Assembly: GCF_000266905.1 (NCBI RefSeq)
Contig: NC_018027.1
Location: 4,898,001-4,962,000, forward strand
Length of the DNA stretch: 64,000 nt
Reading direction: 5' to 3'
Source of the DNA: Mycolicibacterium chubuense NBB4
GTDB lineage: Bacteria; Actinomycetota; Actinomycetes; Mycobacteriales; Mycobacteriaceae
Shown here: positions 45,921 through 54,347 of the stretch, in pieces
Layout: each line of letters opens with the position of its first letter
Position numbering within the stretch: position 1 is the stretch's first letter
Program-made: the position numbers and the translations under genes
Notes under the pieces: generated by a model
Databases searched by the model: none
Told to the model about the DNA's origin: nothing
The model's input: the letters and a program-made list of their open reading frames with translations, nothing else

Positions 45921-46843
45921 TCCGATGGCGTCACGCCGATGATCCGGCGGAAGTGGTGGCGCAGCAGAGTCGCGTTGCCGAAGCCCGACTGATCGGCGAT
46001 GTGGTCGATGTCCAGCGTCGTCTCCTCGAGCAGCCTGCGGGCGAACAGCACCCGCTGATCGGTCACCCACTGCATCGGGGTGCGACCGGTCTCCTCGACG
46101 AACCGCCGGGCGAAGGTGCGCCCCGACATGTGCGCGCGCCGCGCGAGCGTCGCGACCGTGTGCGGCTTGTCCAGGTTGGCCAGGATCCAGTCCAGATGGG
46201 GAGCGAAGCGCTCGGAACATCGCACCGGGATCGGCTGATCGATGTACTGGCGCTGGCCACCGTCGCGCTGCGGCGGGACCACCATCCGGCGCGCGATCGT
46301 GTTCGTGATCTCGCTGCCCAGCTCGCGGCGGACCAGATGCAGGCACGCGTCGATGCCCGCGGCCGTCCCGGCGCTGGTGATCAGGTTGCCGTCGTCGACG
46401 AAGAGCACGTTGCGGTCGACCTTGGCGGTCGGGTACATGCGCGCCAGTTCGTCGGCATGCATCCAGTGCGTGGTGCACGGCCGCCCGTCGAGCAGGCCGG
46501 CCGCACCGGCGACGAACGCGCCCGAGCACACCGTGAGGATGATCGACCCCGCGTCGGCCGCGCGGCGCACCGCGTCCAGCGCCGCCGGCAGATACTCGGA
46601 CCCCCCGATCGCCGGAATCGCGACCAGGTCGGCGCCGACCAGATCGTCGAGGCCGTGGTCGGGAATGATCGTCGCGCCGACCGACGTCCGCAGCGGTTTG
46701 CCCGGCTCGGGTCCGCAAACCTTGAAGTCGAAATTGGGCACACCGTCGGCGGAGCGGTCGATGCCGAACACCTCGCAGATGACGCCGAACTCGAACACCG
46801 CGAGATTGTCGAGGACAAGCGCCGAAACGCTCCTTATCGCCAT
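45863..46843 (-). CDS. AraC-family regulator with GATase1-like domain
   Basis: Regulator of 326 residues. The N-terminal DJ-1/PfpI (class I glutamine amidotransferase-like) domain has SIILTVCSGAFVAGAAGLLD near 98, with the elbow cysteine. The C-terminal AraC domain has two HTH units (TVATLARRAHMSGRTFARRF near 228 and IDHIADQSGFGNATLLRHHF near 278). This architecture is that of FtrA/GlxA-type activators. Its ATG is one arm of an inverted repeat whose other arm covers the start of the divergent small gene at 46916. Effector and targets are unknown. Confidence 0.85.
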   Translation of the reverse strand: MAIRSVSALVLDNLAVFEFGVICEVFGIDRSADGVPNFDFKVCGPEPGKPLRTSVGATIIPDHGLDDLVGADLVAIPAIGGSEYLPAALDAVRRAADAGSIILTVCSGAFVAGAAGLLDGRPCTTHWMHADELARMYPTAKVDRNVLFVDDGNLITSAGTAAGIDACLHLVRRELGSEITNTIARRMVVPPQRDGGQRQYIDQPIPVRCSERFAPHLDWILANLDKPHTVATLARRAHMSGRTFARRFVEETGRTPMQWVTDQRVLFARRLLEETTLDIDHIADQSGFGNATLLRHHFRRIIGVTPSDYRRRFASAADESECAVTA

Positions 46844-46918
46844 GGCAGTATTTTATCGAGGGGTGTCGCTTCTGCCACTGTTGGCACGATCTTTATCAAG
46901 CGGACGATTACTGCCATG
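46841..46918. promoter_or_regulatory. Inverted repeat joining two divergent start codons
   Basis: CATGGCAGTA (46841-46850) and TACTGCCATG (46909-46918) are exact 10-bp arms, each including the start codon of the divergent AraC and small-membrane-protein genes. Between them lies a second palindrome TGCCA-CTGT-TGGCA (46873-46886), a probable regulator site. Confidence 0.55.
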
Positions 46919-47167
46919 ACGATCGCACTGACCTTCCTGATCCTCGTGTCCCCGTTCGCCCTCGCCGCGCTTCTGAGCTGGACGGCCAGCCGTTCCGGTT
47001 CGCTGCGCCTGCACCTCGACCAGTTCCGGCTCGCCGCCCCGATGGGCGGCCGGCTGTCCGAGGACCGCGACGCACTGCGGGTCGAGCACGACGTGGACGC
47101 CATCCGCACCCGATTCGAGCAGCAGCCGTCGTGGCCGAGCTCAGGTGCGCGTGGTGAACGACGTTAG
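46916..47167 (+). CDS. Small single-pass membrane protein
   Basis: Protein of 83 residues. Residues 1-24 (ALTFLILVSPFALAALLSW) form one membrane helix. The rest is soluble and charged, with LRLHLDQFRLAAPM and DALRVEHDVDAIRTRFEQQP, probably helical. Not recognised. It sits divergent from the AraC regulator with a shared inverted repeat, so it is the obvious candidate target. Its last 27 bp overlap the convergent hydrolase gene. It could be an uncharacterised small membrane effector. Confidence 0.6.
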   Translation: MTIALTFLILVSPFALAALLSWTASRSGSLRLHLDQFRLAAPMGGRLSEDRDALRVEHDVDAIRTRFEQQPSWPSSGARGERR

Positions 47168-47905
47168 AAACGTCTCGACGGCTTGCTGATATTTCCTCGG
47201 GGCGTCGTCGTGGATGAGATGGCCGGCACCGGGCACGTGCAGATACGTCGCCCGGTGCGCCTTCTGCGTCATCGCCTGCATCTGCCCGGCCGGGGTGACG
47301 GAGTCGCCCGCCTCGAGGAGAAGGCTCGGCGCCGACACCGCCTCCCACTGCGCCCAGTAGTCGCGCCGGCCCCACTCCGCGGCGATCTCGATCCACTTGC
47401 CGGTGTCACCGTGCAGCCGCCACCCGGTCGGCGTCCGGTCGAACGCCTCCAGGAAATACTGTCCCGCGACCGGCCCGAACTCGTCGTAAACCTGTTGAGC
47501 AGAACCGAATTCGACGGGCAGCGCATGCAGCCACGGTTCCCAGGGACCGGTCGTACGACCGCGGAAGTCGGGCGCCATGTCCTCGACGACCACGGCCTCG
47601 ACCAACTCCGGCCGCGCGGCGGCCAGGCACCAGGAGTGCAGCGCGCCCATCGAATGACCGATCATGACCGCGGGCCGGCCCAGAGATTGCACCGCCTGGC
47701 CGAGGTCGTCGACGAATCGTTCCGTCGACACCGGATGCGGGTCGGCGACGTCGCGGCCGCGGTGCCAGGGCGCGTCGTAGGTGAACACCCGGCCGAACCG
47801 CGTCAGCCAGGGCACCTGCCGCGACCACGTGGAGCCGCGGCCCATCAAACCGTGCACCAGCACCAGCGGCCGCCCTTCGCCGCCCCGGGCGGTCAGCAGA
47901 TCCAT
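47141..47905 (-). CDS. Alpha/beta hydrolase (Rv3591c-like)
   Basis: Hydrolase of 254 residues. The oxyanion loop is VLVHGLMGRGSTW at about 15-27, the nucleophile in IGHSMGALHSW near 88, acid in LEAGDSVTPAG near 204 and histidine in VPGAGHLIHDD near 232. No signal peptide. Corresponds by position to Rv3591c. The ATG at 47905 is preceded directly by an in-frame GTG that could also serve. Divergent from mhuD across 39 bp. Substrate unknown. Confidence 0.78.
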   Translation of the reverse strand: MDLLTARGGEGRPLVLVHGLMGRGSTWSRQVPWLTRFGRVFTYDAPWHRGRDVADPHPVSTERFVDDLGQAVQSLGRPAVMIGHSMGALHSWCLAAARPELVEAVVVEDMAPDFRGRTTGPWEPWLHALPVEFGSAQQVYDEFGPVAGQYFLEAFDRTPTGWRLHGDTGKWIEIAAEWGRRDYWAQWEAVSAPSLLLEAGDSVTPAGQMQAMTQKAHRATYLHVPGAGHLIHDDAPRKYQQAVETFLTSFTTRT

Positions 47906-47944
47906 CACGTCATCATGCCGACCCCACGCGGTAGCCTGAACGCC

Positions 47945-48274
47945 ATGCCCAGCCAAACTCCGGTGGTGAAGATCAACGCAATCGAGGTCCCGCCCGACGC
48001 GGGCCCGGAGCTGGAGAAGCGGTTCGCCCACCGCGCCCACGCCGTCGACAGCCAACCCGGTTTCCTCGGCTTCCAGCTGCTGCGCCCCGTCAAAGGCGAG
48101 GACCGCTACTTCGTGGTGACGCAGTGGGAATCCGAAGAGGCATTCCAGGCCTGGGCCACGGGACCCGCGATCGAGGCCCACGCCGGTGAACGCGCCAATC
48201 CCGTCGCCAAGGGCGCGTCGTTGCTCGAATTCGAGGTTGTGCTCGACGTTGCAGGGACTGACACAAAGGCCTGA
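47945..48274 (+). CDS. mhuD: Heme-degrading monooxygenase MhuD
   Basis: Heme oxygenase of the IsdG/antibiotic-biosynthesis-monooxygenase fold, 109 residues, ortholog of Rv3592. It degrades heme to mycobilin and releases iron. Key residues of M. tuberculosis MhuD (Asn7, Trp66, His75) are kept with an offset of four: Asn11 (KINAIEV), Trp70 (FQAWATG), His79 (EAHAGER). The extra four residues come from MPSQTP at the start. Its 3' end overlaps the lpqF start region. Confidence 0.93.
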   Translation: MPSQTPVVKINAIEVPPDAGPELEKRFAHRAHAVDSQPGFLGFQLLRPVKGEDRYFVVTQWESEEAFQAWATGPAIEAHAGERANPVAKGASLLEFEVVLDVAGTDTKA

Positions 48275-49610
48275 GGCTGCCGGGGCTCGACGCCGCGCGA
48301 CCGCACTGACCGTCGCGCTGTTGCTCGTCGCAGCCCTGGCCTGCGGGTGCGCCGCGACGCGGCCGGCACCGGCAGACGCCGCCTACGGCGTGCCCATCCA
48401 GATCAACACACCCCAGGGCCTGCGCGCCAAGCAGACCATGGACATGCTCAACAGCGACTGGCCGATCGGCGAGGTCGGCGTGCGGACCCTTGCTGCCCCT
48501 CAGGTCGTCGAGAACGTCGGCGTGACGCTCGACCGGATCTGGTGGGACCGGCCGTTCACCGTGACGAAGATCGACGTCGGCGCCGGCAACGCCACCCTGC
48601 ACGTGCTGAACTCCTACGGGGTGGCGCAGACGATCTCGCTGCGCGTCGACGAGGCCGGCATGGTGGACCGCTTCGCGGTCGACCTCGTCCCTCCGCAGAT
48701 CAACACATGGGCGGACATCGACACCGAGCTGAAGAAGTCGGGGGCGCGGTACTCCTACCAGGTGGCCAAGGTGACCGACGGCCAGTGCGTGAAGGTCGCC
48801 GGCACCAACACCGACCTGTCGCTGCCGCTGGCGTCGATCTTCAAGCTGTACGTGCTGCTGGCCCTCTCCGACGCCGTGAAGGCCGGCACCGTCTCGTGGA
48901 CGGATCCGCTGACGATCACCGAGGAGGCCAAGGCGGTCGGTTCCTCGGGGTTCGATCACATGCCTCCCGGCTCGACCGTCACCGTCCGCGACGCCGCGCA
49001 GCAGATGATCTCGGCCAGCGACAACATGGCCACCGACCTGCTGATCGGGAAGCTGAGCCCCGGCGCCATCGAACGCGCGCTGGTCGAGGCCGGCCATCAC
49101 GACCCCGCCAGCATGACGCCGTTCCCGACGATGCACGAGTTGTTCTCCGTCGGCTGGGGCGAGCCCGACCTGCGCGAGCAGTGGAAGCAGGCGTCCCCGC
49201 AGGCCCGCGCGAAGCTGCTCGCCCAGACGAATGCGCGCCCGTACGAGCCGGACCCCAAGCGCACGCACACTCCGGCGTCGAGCATCGGCGCGGAGTGGTA
49301 CGCCAGCGCCGCCGATATCTGCCGGCTGCACGCCGCGCTGCAGAAGTCGGCGGTCGGCCAGGCCGCCCCGATCAAGGACATCCTCGCGGCGATCCCCGGC
49401 ATCGACCTCGACCGGACGAAGTGGCCGTACATCGGCGCCAAGGCAGGCAACCTGCCCGGCGATCTGACCTTCAGCTGGTACGCCGTCGACTCGTCGGCCC
49501 AGCCATGGGTGGTGAGCCTTCAGACGAACTGGTCGCAGTACCGCAGTCAGACGGCAGCGGCGTGGCTGCTGTCGATCGCCAAGCAGATGTTCCGGCTCGC
49601 GCAGACCTGA
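48249..49610 (+). CDS. lpqF: Lipoprotein LpqF, serine beta-lactamase-like
   Basis: Lipoprotein of about 453 residues from a TTG at 48249, against 452 in M. tuberculosis (Rv3593). The hydrophobic signal TALTVALLLVAALAC ends in a lipobox with cysteine near 28-30. The C-terminal domain has the class A beta-lactamase SxxK in LASIFKLYVLLALSD and an SDN-like motif in ISASDNMATDLLI, followed by a KxG-like GAKAGNLPG. Whether it hydrolyses lactams or peptidoglycan is not shown. The start is uncertain: no ATG or GTG lies between the mhuD overlap and the signal, and another TTG is four codons upstream. Confidence 0.85.
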   Translation: MQGLTQRPEAAGARRRATALTVALLLVAALACGCAATRPAPADAAYGVPIQINTPQGLRAKQTMDMLNSDWPIGEVGVRTLAAPQVVENVGVTLDRIWWDRPFTVTKIDVGAGNATLHVLNSYGVAQTISLRVDEAGMVDRFAVDLVPPQINTWADIDTELKKSGARYSYQVAKVTDGQCVKVAGTNTDLSLPLASIFKLYVLLALSDAVKAGTVSWTDPLTITEEAKAVGSSGFDHMPPGSTVTVRDAAQQMISASDNMATDLLIGKLSPGAIERALVEAGHHDPASMTPFPTMHELFSVGWGEPDLREQWKQASPQARAKLLAQTNARPYEPDPKRTHTPASSIGAEWYASAADICRLHAALQKSAVGQAAPIKDILAAIPGIDLDRTKWPYIGAKAGNLPGDLTFSWYAVDSSAQPWVVSLQTNWSQYRSQTAAAWLLSIAKQMFRLAQT

Positions 49611-49616
49611 GTCAGG

Positions 49617-49736
49617 GGTTCGACCGCTACATCCATCAGCGGTTCGACCGCAGCATCCATCAGCGGTTCGACCGCTACATCCATCAGCGGTTCGACCGCA
49701 GCGTCCATCAGCGGTTCGACCGCTACATCCATCAGC
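49617..49736. repeat. Five 24-bp tandem repeats in ABABA order
   Basis: Units begin at 49617, 49641, 49665, 49689 and 49713; a sixth, diverged partial copy runs from 49737 into the phosphatase gene. All share GGTTCGACCGC and TCCATCAGC but alternate CTACA with CAGCA/CAGCG in the middle, giving a 48-bp higher-order period. The repeat fills the gap between lpqF and the phosphatase stop codon. Confidence 0.93.
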
Positions 49737-50280
49737 GGTTCGACCGGAGGGTCCAGGCGTGGCCACGAAAATGCATGACCGTGCGACTCGCCGGGGCGAC
49801 GTCGATGCGCCAGAAGGACTTCGGTGGCGCGTCGAGGACCGCGACGATCGCCGCCCGGATCACCGCGGGATGGGTGACCGCGACGACGCGGGTGCGCTCC
49901 GAGGTCAGCGACTCCATCCACCCCCGCACCCGGTCGATGAGATCGACGACGGTCTCGCCGCCGTGCGGCGCCTGCGTGGGGTCGGTCAGCCACACCGCGA
50001 GCTCGGCGGGCAGCACCCGCCCGAGCACCTCGCCACGCCAGCGCCCGAAGTCGAGATCCGCCAGTCGCGGCTCCGTCGCCGCGTGCAGGCCGAGCAGTTC
50101 GGCCGTCTGCCGGGTGCGAGCCTCCGGTCCGCACAACGCGCGCTGCGCGGACCCGAGGTCGAGACCTCCGAGCTGCGCCCGGCCCGTTGCGTTGACGCCC
50201 TCGTCGGTGGGGAATCGCCCGGCTGCCACCGCATCGGTCATCGCATGCGACACGAAGGTCAGCCGGACGACCTCGCTCAC
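49732..50280 (-). CDS. Histidine phosphatase-family protein with altered RHG motif
   Basis: Protein of 182 residues of the histidine phosphatase superfamily. The second catalytic histidine (VTHPAVIRA near 147), the GPEARTRQTAELLGL arginine region near 52 and GGETVVDLIDRV with the acid near 115 are all present. The usual first motif RHG is SHA here (FVSHAMTDA near 11), so the phosphate-binding arginine is replaced by serine. GTG start overlapping the cbtA stop (GTGA), hence in the cobalt operon; a role like alpha-ribazole phosphatase is conceivable but unproven. Its stop codon lies in the fifth unit of a tandem repeat. Confidence 0.78.
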   Translation of the reverse strand: MSEVVRLTFVSHAMTDAVAAGRFPTDEGVNATGRAQLGGLDLGSAQRALCGPEARTRQTAELLGLHAATEPRLADLDFGRWRGEVLGRVLPAELAVWLTDPTQAPHGGETVVDLIDRVRGWMESLTSERTRVVAVTHPAVIRAAIVAVLDAPPKSFWRIDVAPASRTVMHFRGHAWTLRSNR

Positions 50281-51068
50281 GAGGGGCTGACGACGTGCCG
50301 CCGCTCGCCCAGGAGCCGCGACACGAGGGCAGCGAACACCAGGCCGATGGTCGCGTAAACGACGACCTGCGTGCCCAGCGAATACAACCGGAAGTGGTAC
50401 AGCACGTCCGCCGGGAAGCCCTCGTAGACGACGCGGCCGGCATCGTCGACCAGCGGCCCGGGAGTCTCGTCGATGGTGGGCAGCACCAGCATCACCGCCG
50501 CCATCGCGACCAGGTACGCGCCGCCGGCGGCCAGCGTCGCATTCCACGCCCCGAGCCGCGCGGCCAGCCGCCTGCCGAGATACACGGCGCCGGCGAACAG
50601 CGCCGCGGACAACGCGACCATCAACACATACAGCAGGGTGCGCTGCTGAATGGTCTCGTCGAGGCCCAGCGCCGGCGGGCTCGCCGGATACTTCAGCCCG
50701 GGAACGACGTACAGGCTGAGCAGCATGCCGCCTGCGACGTACACCGCCAGCAGCCGGGCGGAGACGTCGCCGACGCGGCCGTACGCGACGGCGAAGATCA
50801 CCGCGAACAGTGCGCCTATGGCGACGCTGAAGGCCAGCACGCCAAGGCCCATTCCGATGTTCGTCTGGACGGCCCGGGTGAACCCGCCACCGGCCTCACC
50901 GTGACTGTGCCCGCCGTGGCTCATGGCCTCGTGCGCGGCGCCGATCCCGTCCTCGTAGTCGATGGCCCGGTTGATCTGCGGCTCCACGAAGATCCGGGCG
51001 AAAAGAAACGCGAGCACACCGGCAGCGGCGCCGGCCAGCAGGCCGCGCCAGATGATCTGCCTCTCCAT
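50277..51068 (-). CDS. cbtA: Cobalt transporter subunit CbtA
   Basis: Membrane protein of 263 residues of the CbtA family, with about five to six helices. It begins QIIWRGLLAGAAAGVLAFLF and has a His-rich loop SHGGHSHGEAGG near 50, probably for cobalt. Partner of CbtB, which is encoded directly upstream by 25 bp. CbtAB is a predicted vitamin-B12-regulated cobalt uptake system; the upstream riboswitch agrees with this. The ATG at 51068 fits the family start. Confidence 0.88.
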   Translation of the reverse strand: MERQIIWRGLLAGAAAGVLAFLFARIFVEPQINRAIDYEDGIGAAHEAMSHGGHSHGEAGGGFTRAVQTNIGMGLGVLAFSVAIGALFAVIFAVAYGRVGDVSARLLAVYVAGGMLLSLYVVPGLKYPASPPALGLDETIQQRTLLYVLMVALSAALFAGAVYLGRRLAARLGAWNATLAAGGAYLVAMAAVMLVLPTIDETPGPLVDDAGRVVYEGFPADVLYHFRLYSLGTQVVVYATIGLVFAALVSRLLGERRHVVSPS

Positions 51069-51093
51069 TTTCGGTTGTTCCTCCTGCCGAGGA

Positions 51094-51318
51094 TCAGTGG
51101 CAGGGGAAGCCGAGCAGGTGCCGAGCGTCGTGGAAGAACTCGTGGACGTAGGTGTTGTTGCCGAACACCGACGTCGCACCCTGGTCCATGCCGACGAAGT
51201 ACAGCACCACCAGCGCGAGGAACGCCGTCAGCGACAGCCACAGCGCGGCCTTGGTGGCGGAGAAATCGATCGCGCGGGCGCGCGCCCGGCCTTGTTGCGG
51301 AGAGGTCGAGGAAGTCAC
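51094..51318 (-). CDS. cbtB: Cobalt transporter subunit CbtB
   Basis: Small membrane protein of 74 residues with one helix (ALWLSLTAFLALVVLYFVGM, about 24-43). The CbtB-specific C-terminus VHEFFHDARHLLGFPCH carries the conserved histidines. GTG start with AAGGAAG about 6 nt upstream, right after the cobalamin riboswitch. An in-frame start farther upstream would translate the riboswitch itself and is rejected. Leader gene of the cbtB-cbtA-phosphatase operon. Confidence 0.88.
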   Translation of the reverse strand: MTSSTSPQQGRARARAIDFSATKAALWLSLTAFLALVVLYFVGMDQGATSVFGNNTYVHEFFHDARHLLGFPCH

Positions 51319-51334
51319 AGTGCTTCCTTTCCGG

Positions 51335-51455
51335 GATTTCGCGTCCCAGTCGGCGGTGCGACGAACATCGGGTCTGACTTTCTCAGTGGCGCGACCGTTC
51401 TGGAGTTCCACCAGATTCCGGTGCCCGTCGATTACATCGAGGATCATAAGCGCAC
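51335..51455 (-). ncRNA. Cobalamin riboswitch upstream of cbtB
   Basis: The minus strand contains CCGGAATCTGGTGGAACTCC, then AGAACGGTCGCGCCACTG, and about 10 nt later AGTCAGACCCG. These match the conserved P5/P6 core and B12-box of cobalamin riboswitches in order and spacing. The element ends close to the cbtB ribosome binding site, so it probably acts on translation initiation or by early termination. Boundaries are approximate. Confidence 0.8.
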
Positions 51456-51459
51456 AGCA

Positions 51460-51513
51460 AAGCGGGCGGCCACCCCCTTTCCTCTTTCGAGGTTCCGGAG
51501 TGACCGCCCGCTT
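51460..51513 (-). terminator. Hairpin downstream of clpC1
   Basis: Arms 51460-51473 (AAGCGGGCGGCCAC) and 51500-51513 (GTGACCGCCCGCTT) pair over 13 of 14 bases with a 26-nt loop, 13 bp past the clpC1 stop. It would end clpC1 transcription before the riboswitch region. No strong U-run. Confidence 0.65.
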
Positions 51514-51526
51514 CGGTGTCGCGTGC

Positions 51527-54070
51527 TTACTCGGCGGCGCTCGGCGTTCCGGCGGCTCCGGCCTGAGCCAGGTCCGGCTCCGCGCTCACGGCGGGCTTAC
51601 GCCTGCCGGTGAACGTGAACACCGCGTCCTCGCCGGCACCTTCGCCGTCCCAGTTCTCGACGTCGACGGTGACGAGCTGCCCGGGACCGACCTCCTCGAA
51701 CAGGATCTTCTCCGAGAGCTGGTCCTCGATCTCACGCTGGATCGTCCGGCGCAGCGGGCGGGCGCCCAGCACCGGATCGAAGCCGCGCTTGGCCAGCAGA
51801 GCCTTGGCCCGGTCCGTCAGCTCCATCGTCATGTCCTTGGCCCGCAACTGATTGCCGACCCGGCCGATCATCAGGTCGACCATCTTGATGATCTCGTCCT
51901 GCGTCAGCTGGTGGAACACGATGATGTCGTCGATGCGGTTGAGGAACTCCGGGCGGAAGTGCTTCTTCAGCTCGTCGTTGACCTTCTGCTTCATCCGCTC
52001 GTAGTTGTTCTCGCCGCCGCCCTGGGTGAAGCCCAGGCCGACCGCCTTGGAGATGTCGGAGGTCCCTAGGTTGGACGTGAAGATCAGCACCGTGTTCTTG
52101 AAGTCCACCGTGCGACCCTGGCCGTCGGTCAGACGGCCGTCCTCGAGCACCTGCAGGAGGCTGTTGTAGATCTCCTGGTGGGCCTTCTCGATCTCGTCGA
52201 ACAGCACCACGGAGAACGGCTTACGCCGCACCTTCTCGGTGAGCTGGCCGCCCTCTTCGTAGCCGACGTAGCCCGGAGGGGCACCGAACAGCCGCGACGC
52301 GGTGAAGCGGTCGTGGAACTCGCCCATGTCGATCTGGATCAGTGCGTCGTCGTCGCCGAACAGGAAGTTCGCCAGCGCCTTGGACAGCTCGGTCTTACCG
52401 ACGCCGGACGGGCCGGCGAAGATGAACGAGCCCGACGGACGCTTGGGGTCCTTCAGCCCGGCGCGGGTGCGGCGGATCGCCTTGGAGACGGCCTTGACGG
52501 CGTCCTCCTGGCCGATGATCCGCTTGTGCAGCTCGTCCTCCATGCGGAGCAGACGGGTGGTCTCCTCCTCGGTCAGCTTGAACACCGGGATGCCGGTCCA
52601 GTTGCCGAGCACCTCGGCGATCTGCTCGTCGTCGACCTCGGCCACGACATCGAGATCACCTGAGCGCCATTGCTTCTCACGCTCGGCACGCTGCGCGACG
52701 AGCTGCTTCTCCTTGTCGCGCAGGCTCGCGGCCTTCTCGAAGTCCTGCGCGTCGATCGCGGACTCCTTCTCCCGGCGGGCGTCGGCGATCTTCTCGTCGA
52801 ACTCGCGCAGGTCCGGCGGCGCGGTCATCCGGCGGATGCGCATCCGCGCACCGGCCTCGTCGATCAGGTCGATCGCCTTGTCCGGCAGGAACCGGTCGTT
52901 GATGTAGCGGTCGGCCAGCGTCGCGGCCGCGGCGATGGCGCCGTCGGTGATCGACACGCGGTGGTGCGCCTCGTAGCGGTCCCGCAGGCCCTTGAGGATC
53001 TCGATGGTGTGCGCGACCGTCGGCTCGCCGACCTGCACCGGCTGGAACCGGCGCTCCAGCGCGGCGTCCTTCTCGATGTACTTGCGGTATTCGTCGAGCG
53101 TGGTCGCGCCGATGGTCTGCAGCTCGCCGCGGGCCAGCTTCGGCTTCAGGATGCTGGCGGCGTCGATCGCGCCCTCGGCGGCACCTGCGCCGACGAGCGT
53201 GTGCAGCTCGTCGATGAACAGGATGATGTCGCCGCGGGTGTTGATCTCCTTGAGCACCTTCTTCAGGCGCTCCTCGAAGTCACCGCGGTAGCGGCTGCCG
53301 GCGACCAGCGAACCCAGATCGAGGGTGTAGAGCTGCTTGTCCTTGAGCGTCTCCGGCACGTCACCGTGCACGATCGCCTGCGCGAGCCCCTCGACGACGG
53401 CGGTCTTGCCGACACCGGGCTCACCGATCAGCACCGGGTTGTTCTTGGTGCGGCGGCTCAGCACCTGCATGACCCGCTCGATTTCCTTCTCGCGGCCGAT
53501 GACGGGGTCGAGCTTGCCCTCCATCGCGGCGGCGGTCAGGTTGCGGCCGAACTGATCGAGCACCAGCGACGTGGACGGGTTGCCCGCCTCGCCGCCGCGC
53601 CCGCCGCTGCCGGCTTCGGCGGTCTCCTTGCCCTGGTATCCGCTCAACAGCTGGATGACCTGCTGCCGCACCCGGGTCAGCTCGGCGCCGAGCTTGACGA
53701 GCACCTGGGCGGCCACGCCCTCGCCCTCGCGGATCAACCCGAGGAGGATGTGCTCGGTGCCGATGTAGTTGTGGCCGAGCTGCAGCGCCTCGCGCAGGCT
53801 CAGTTCCAGCACCTTCTTGGCGCGCGGGGTGAAGGGGATGTGACCGGACGGCGCCTGCTGGCCCTGACCGATGATCTCCTCGACCTGGCTGCGCACACCC
53901 TCTAGGGAGATGCCCAGCGACTCGAGTGATTTGGCGGCCACGCCCTCACCCTCGTGAATGAGTCCCAGCAGGATGTGCTCGGTGCCGATGTAGTTGTGGT
54001 TGAGCATCCTGGCCTCTTCTTGGGCCAGCACGACAACCCGACGCGCACGGTCGGTGAATCTTTCGAACAT
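51527..54070 (-). CDS. clpC1: ATP-dependent Clp protease ATPase ClpC1
   Basis: Hsp100 unfoldase of 847 residues, ortholog of Rv3596c, feeding proteins to ClpP1P2. The N-terminal substrate domain (1-150) has two repeats with [17 protein letters not shown]-1 has Walker A GEPGVGKT near 215, followed by a middle UVR-type coiled coil near 420-455, and AAA-2 has [14 protein letters not shown] near 550. The ClpP-docking LGF loop lies in [11 protein letters not shown]. The C-terminal tail is acidic and ends near SAEPDLAQ. The N-domain residues hit by cyclomarin-type drugs lie in this conserved domain. A ClgR-type operator lies upstream. Confidence 0.97.
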   Translation of the reverse strand: MFERFTDRARRVVVLAQEEARMLNHNYIGTEHILLGLIHEGEGVAAKSLESLGISLEGVRSQVEEIIGQGQQAPSGHIPFTPRAKKVLELSLREALQLGHNYIGTEHILLGLIREGEGVAAQVLVKLGAELTRVRQQVIQLLSGYQGKETAEAGSGGRGGEAGNPSTSLVLDQFGRNLTAAAMEGKLDPVIGREKEIERVMQVLSRRTKNNPVLIGEPGVGKTAVVEGLAQAIVHGDVPETLKDKQLYTLDLGSLVAGSRYRGDFEERLKKVLKEINTRGDIILFIDELHTLVGAGAAEGAIDAASILKPKLARGELQTIGATTLDEYRKYIEKDAALERRFQPVQVGEPTVAHTIEILKGLRDRYEAHHRVSITDGAIAAAATLADRYINDRFLPDKAIDLIDEAGARMRIRRMTAPPDLREFDEKIADARREKESAIDAQDFEKAASLRDKEKQLVAQRAEREKQWRSGDLDVVAEVDDEQIAEVLGNWTGIPVFKLTEEETTRLLRMEDELHKRIIGQEDAVKAVSKAIRRTRAGLKDPKRPSGSFIFAGPSGVGKTELSKALANFLFGDDDALIQIDMGEFHDRFTASRLFGAPPGYVGYEEGGQLTEKVRRKPFSVVLFDEIEKAHQEIYNSLLQVLEDGRLTDGQGRTVDFKNTVLIFTSNLGTSDISKAVGLGFTQGGGENNYERMKQKVNDELKKHFRPEFLNRIDDIIVFHQLTQDEIIKMVDLMIGRVGNQLRAKDMTMELTDRAKALLAKRGFDPVLGARPLRRTIQREIEDQLSEKILFEEVGPGQLVTVDVENWDGEGAGEDAVFTFTGRRKPAVSAEPDLAQAGAAGTPSAAE

Positions 54071-54293
54071 CCGTGGTTACCTGCTCTCCATCGCATATGT
54101 GGCGCACGCGCTGCGGCAATTCAATTCAGAGCTGTACGCCTGCCGTCCACTCTAATGGGCGACAGCCCCGGGTGCCCCGCCTGCTGCTCGCCTCTATCGA
54201 ACGGACATCAGGCGTCGCGGGCGACTAGTACCCGGCGCTGCCAGTTCAAACGCGAGGGCGGCCGAATTCGTTTCCCGGGACCGGCGAGAAAGG

Positions 54294-54310
54294 GTTCGCC
54301 GTCAGCGAAC
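54294..54310 (-). promoter_or_regulatory. ClgR-type operator upstream of clpC1
   Basis: GTTCGC-CGTCA-GCGAAC has 6-bp arms that are perfectly complementary. The minus-strand CGCTGACGGCG fits the CGC-YNANR-GCG core described for ClgR, the activator of clp genes in actinobacteria. It lies 224 bp upstream of clpC1, in the 277-bp gap to lsr2; the rest of the gap (54071-54293) shows no gene. Confidence 0.7.
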
Positions 54311-54347
54311 GAGCAGAGTTTTGCGCGAATGTGCCGGCAATGGCCGA

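Noticed and set aside
49617..49757. Possible CRISPR array
   Set aside because: There are no spacers; units follow each other directly and merge into the phosphatase coding sequence.
51094..51447. A longer CbtB starting inside the leader
   Set aside because: The extra 43 residues would be translated from the cobalamin aptamer. The GTG at 51318 has a good ribosome site and yields the family N-terminus.
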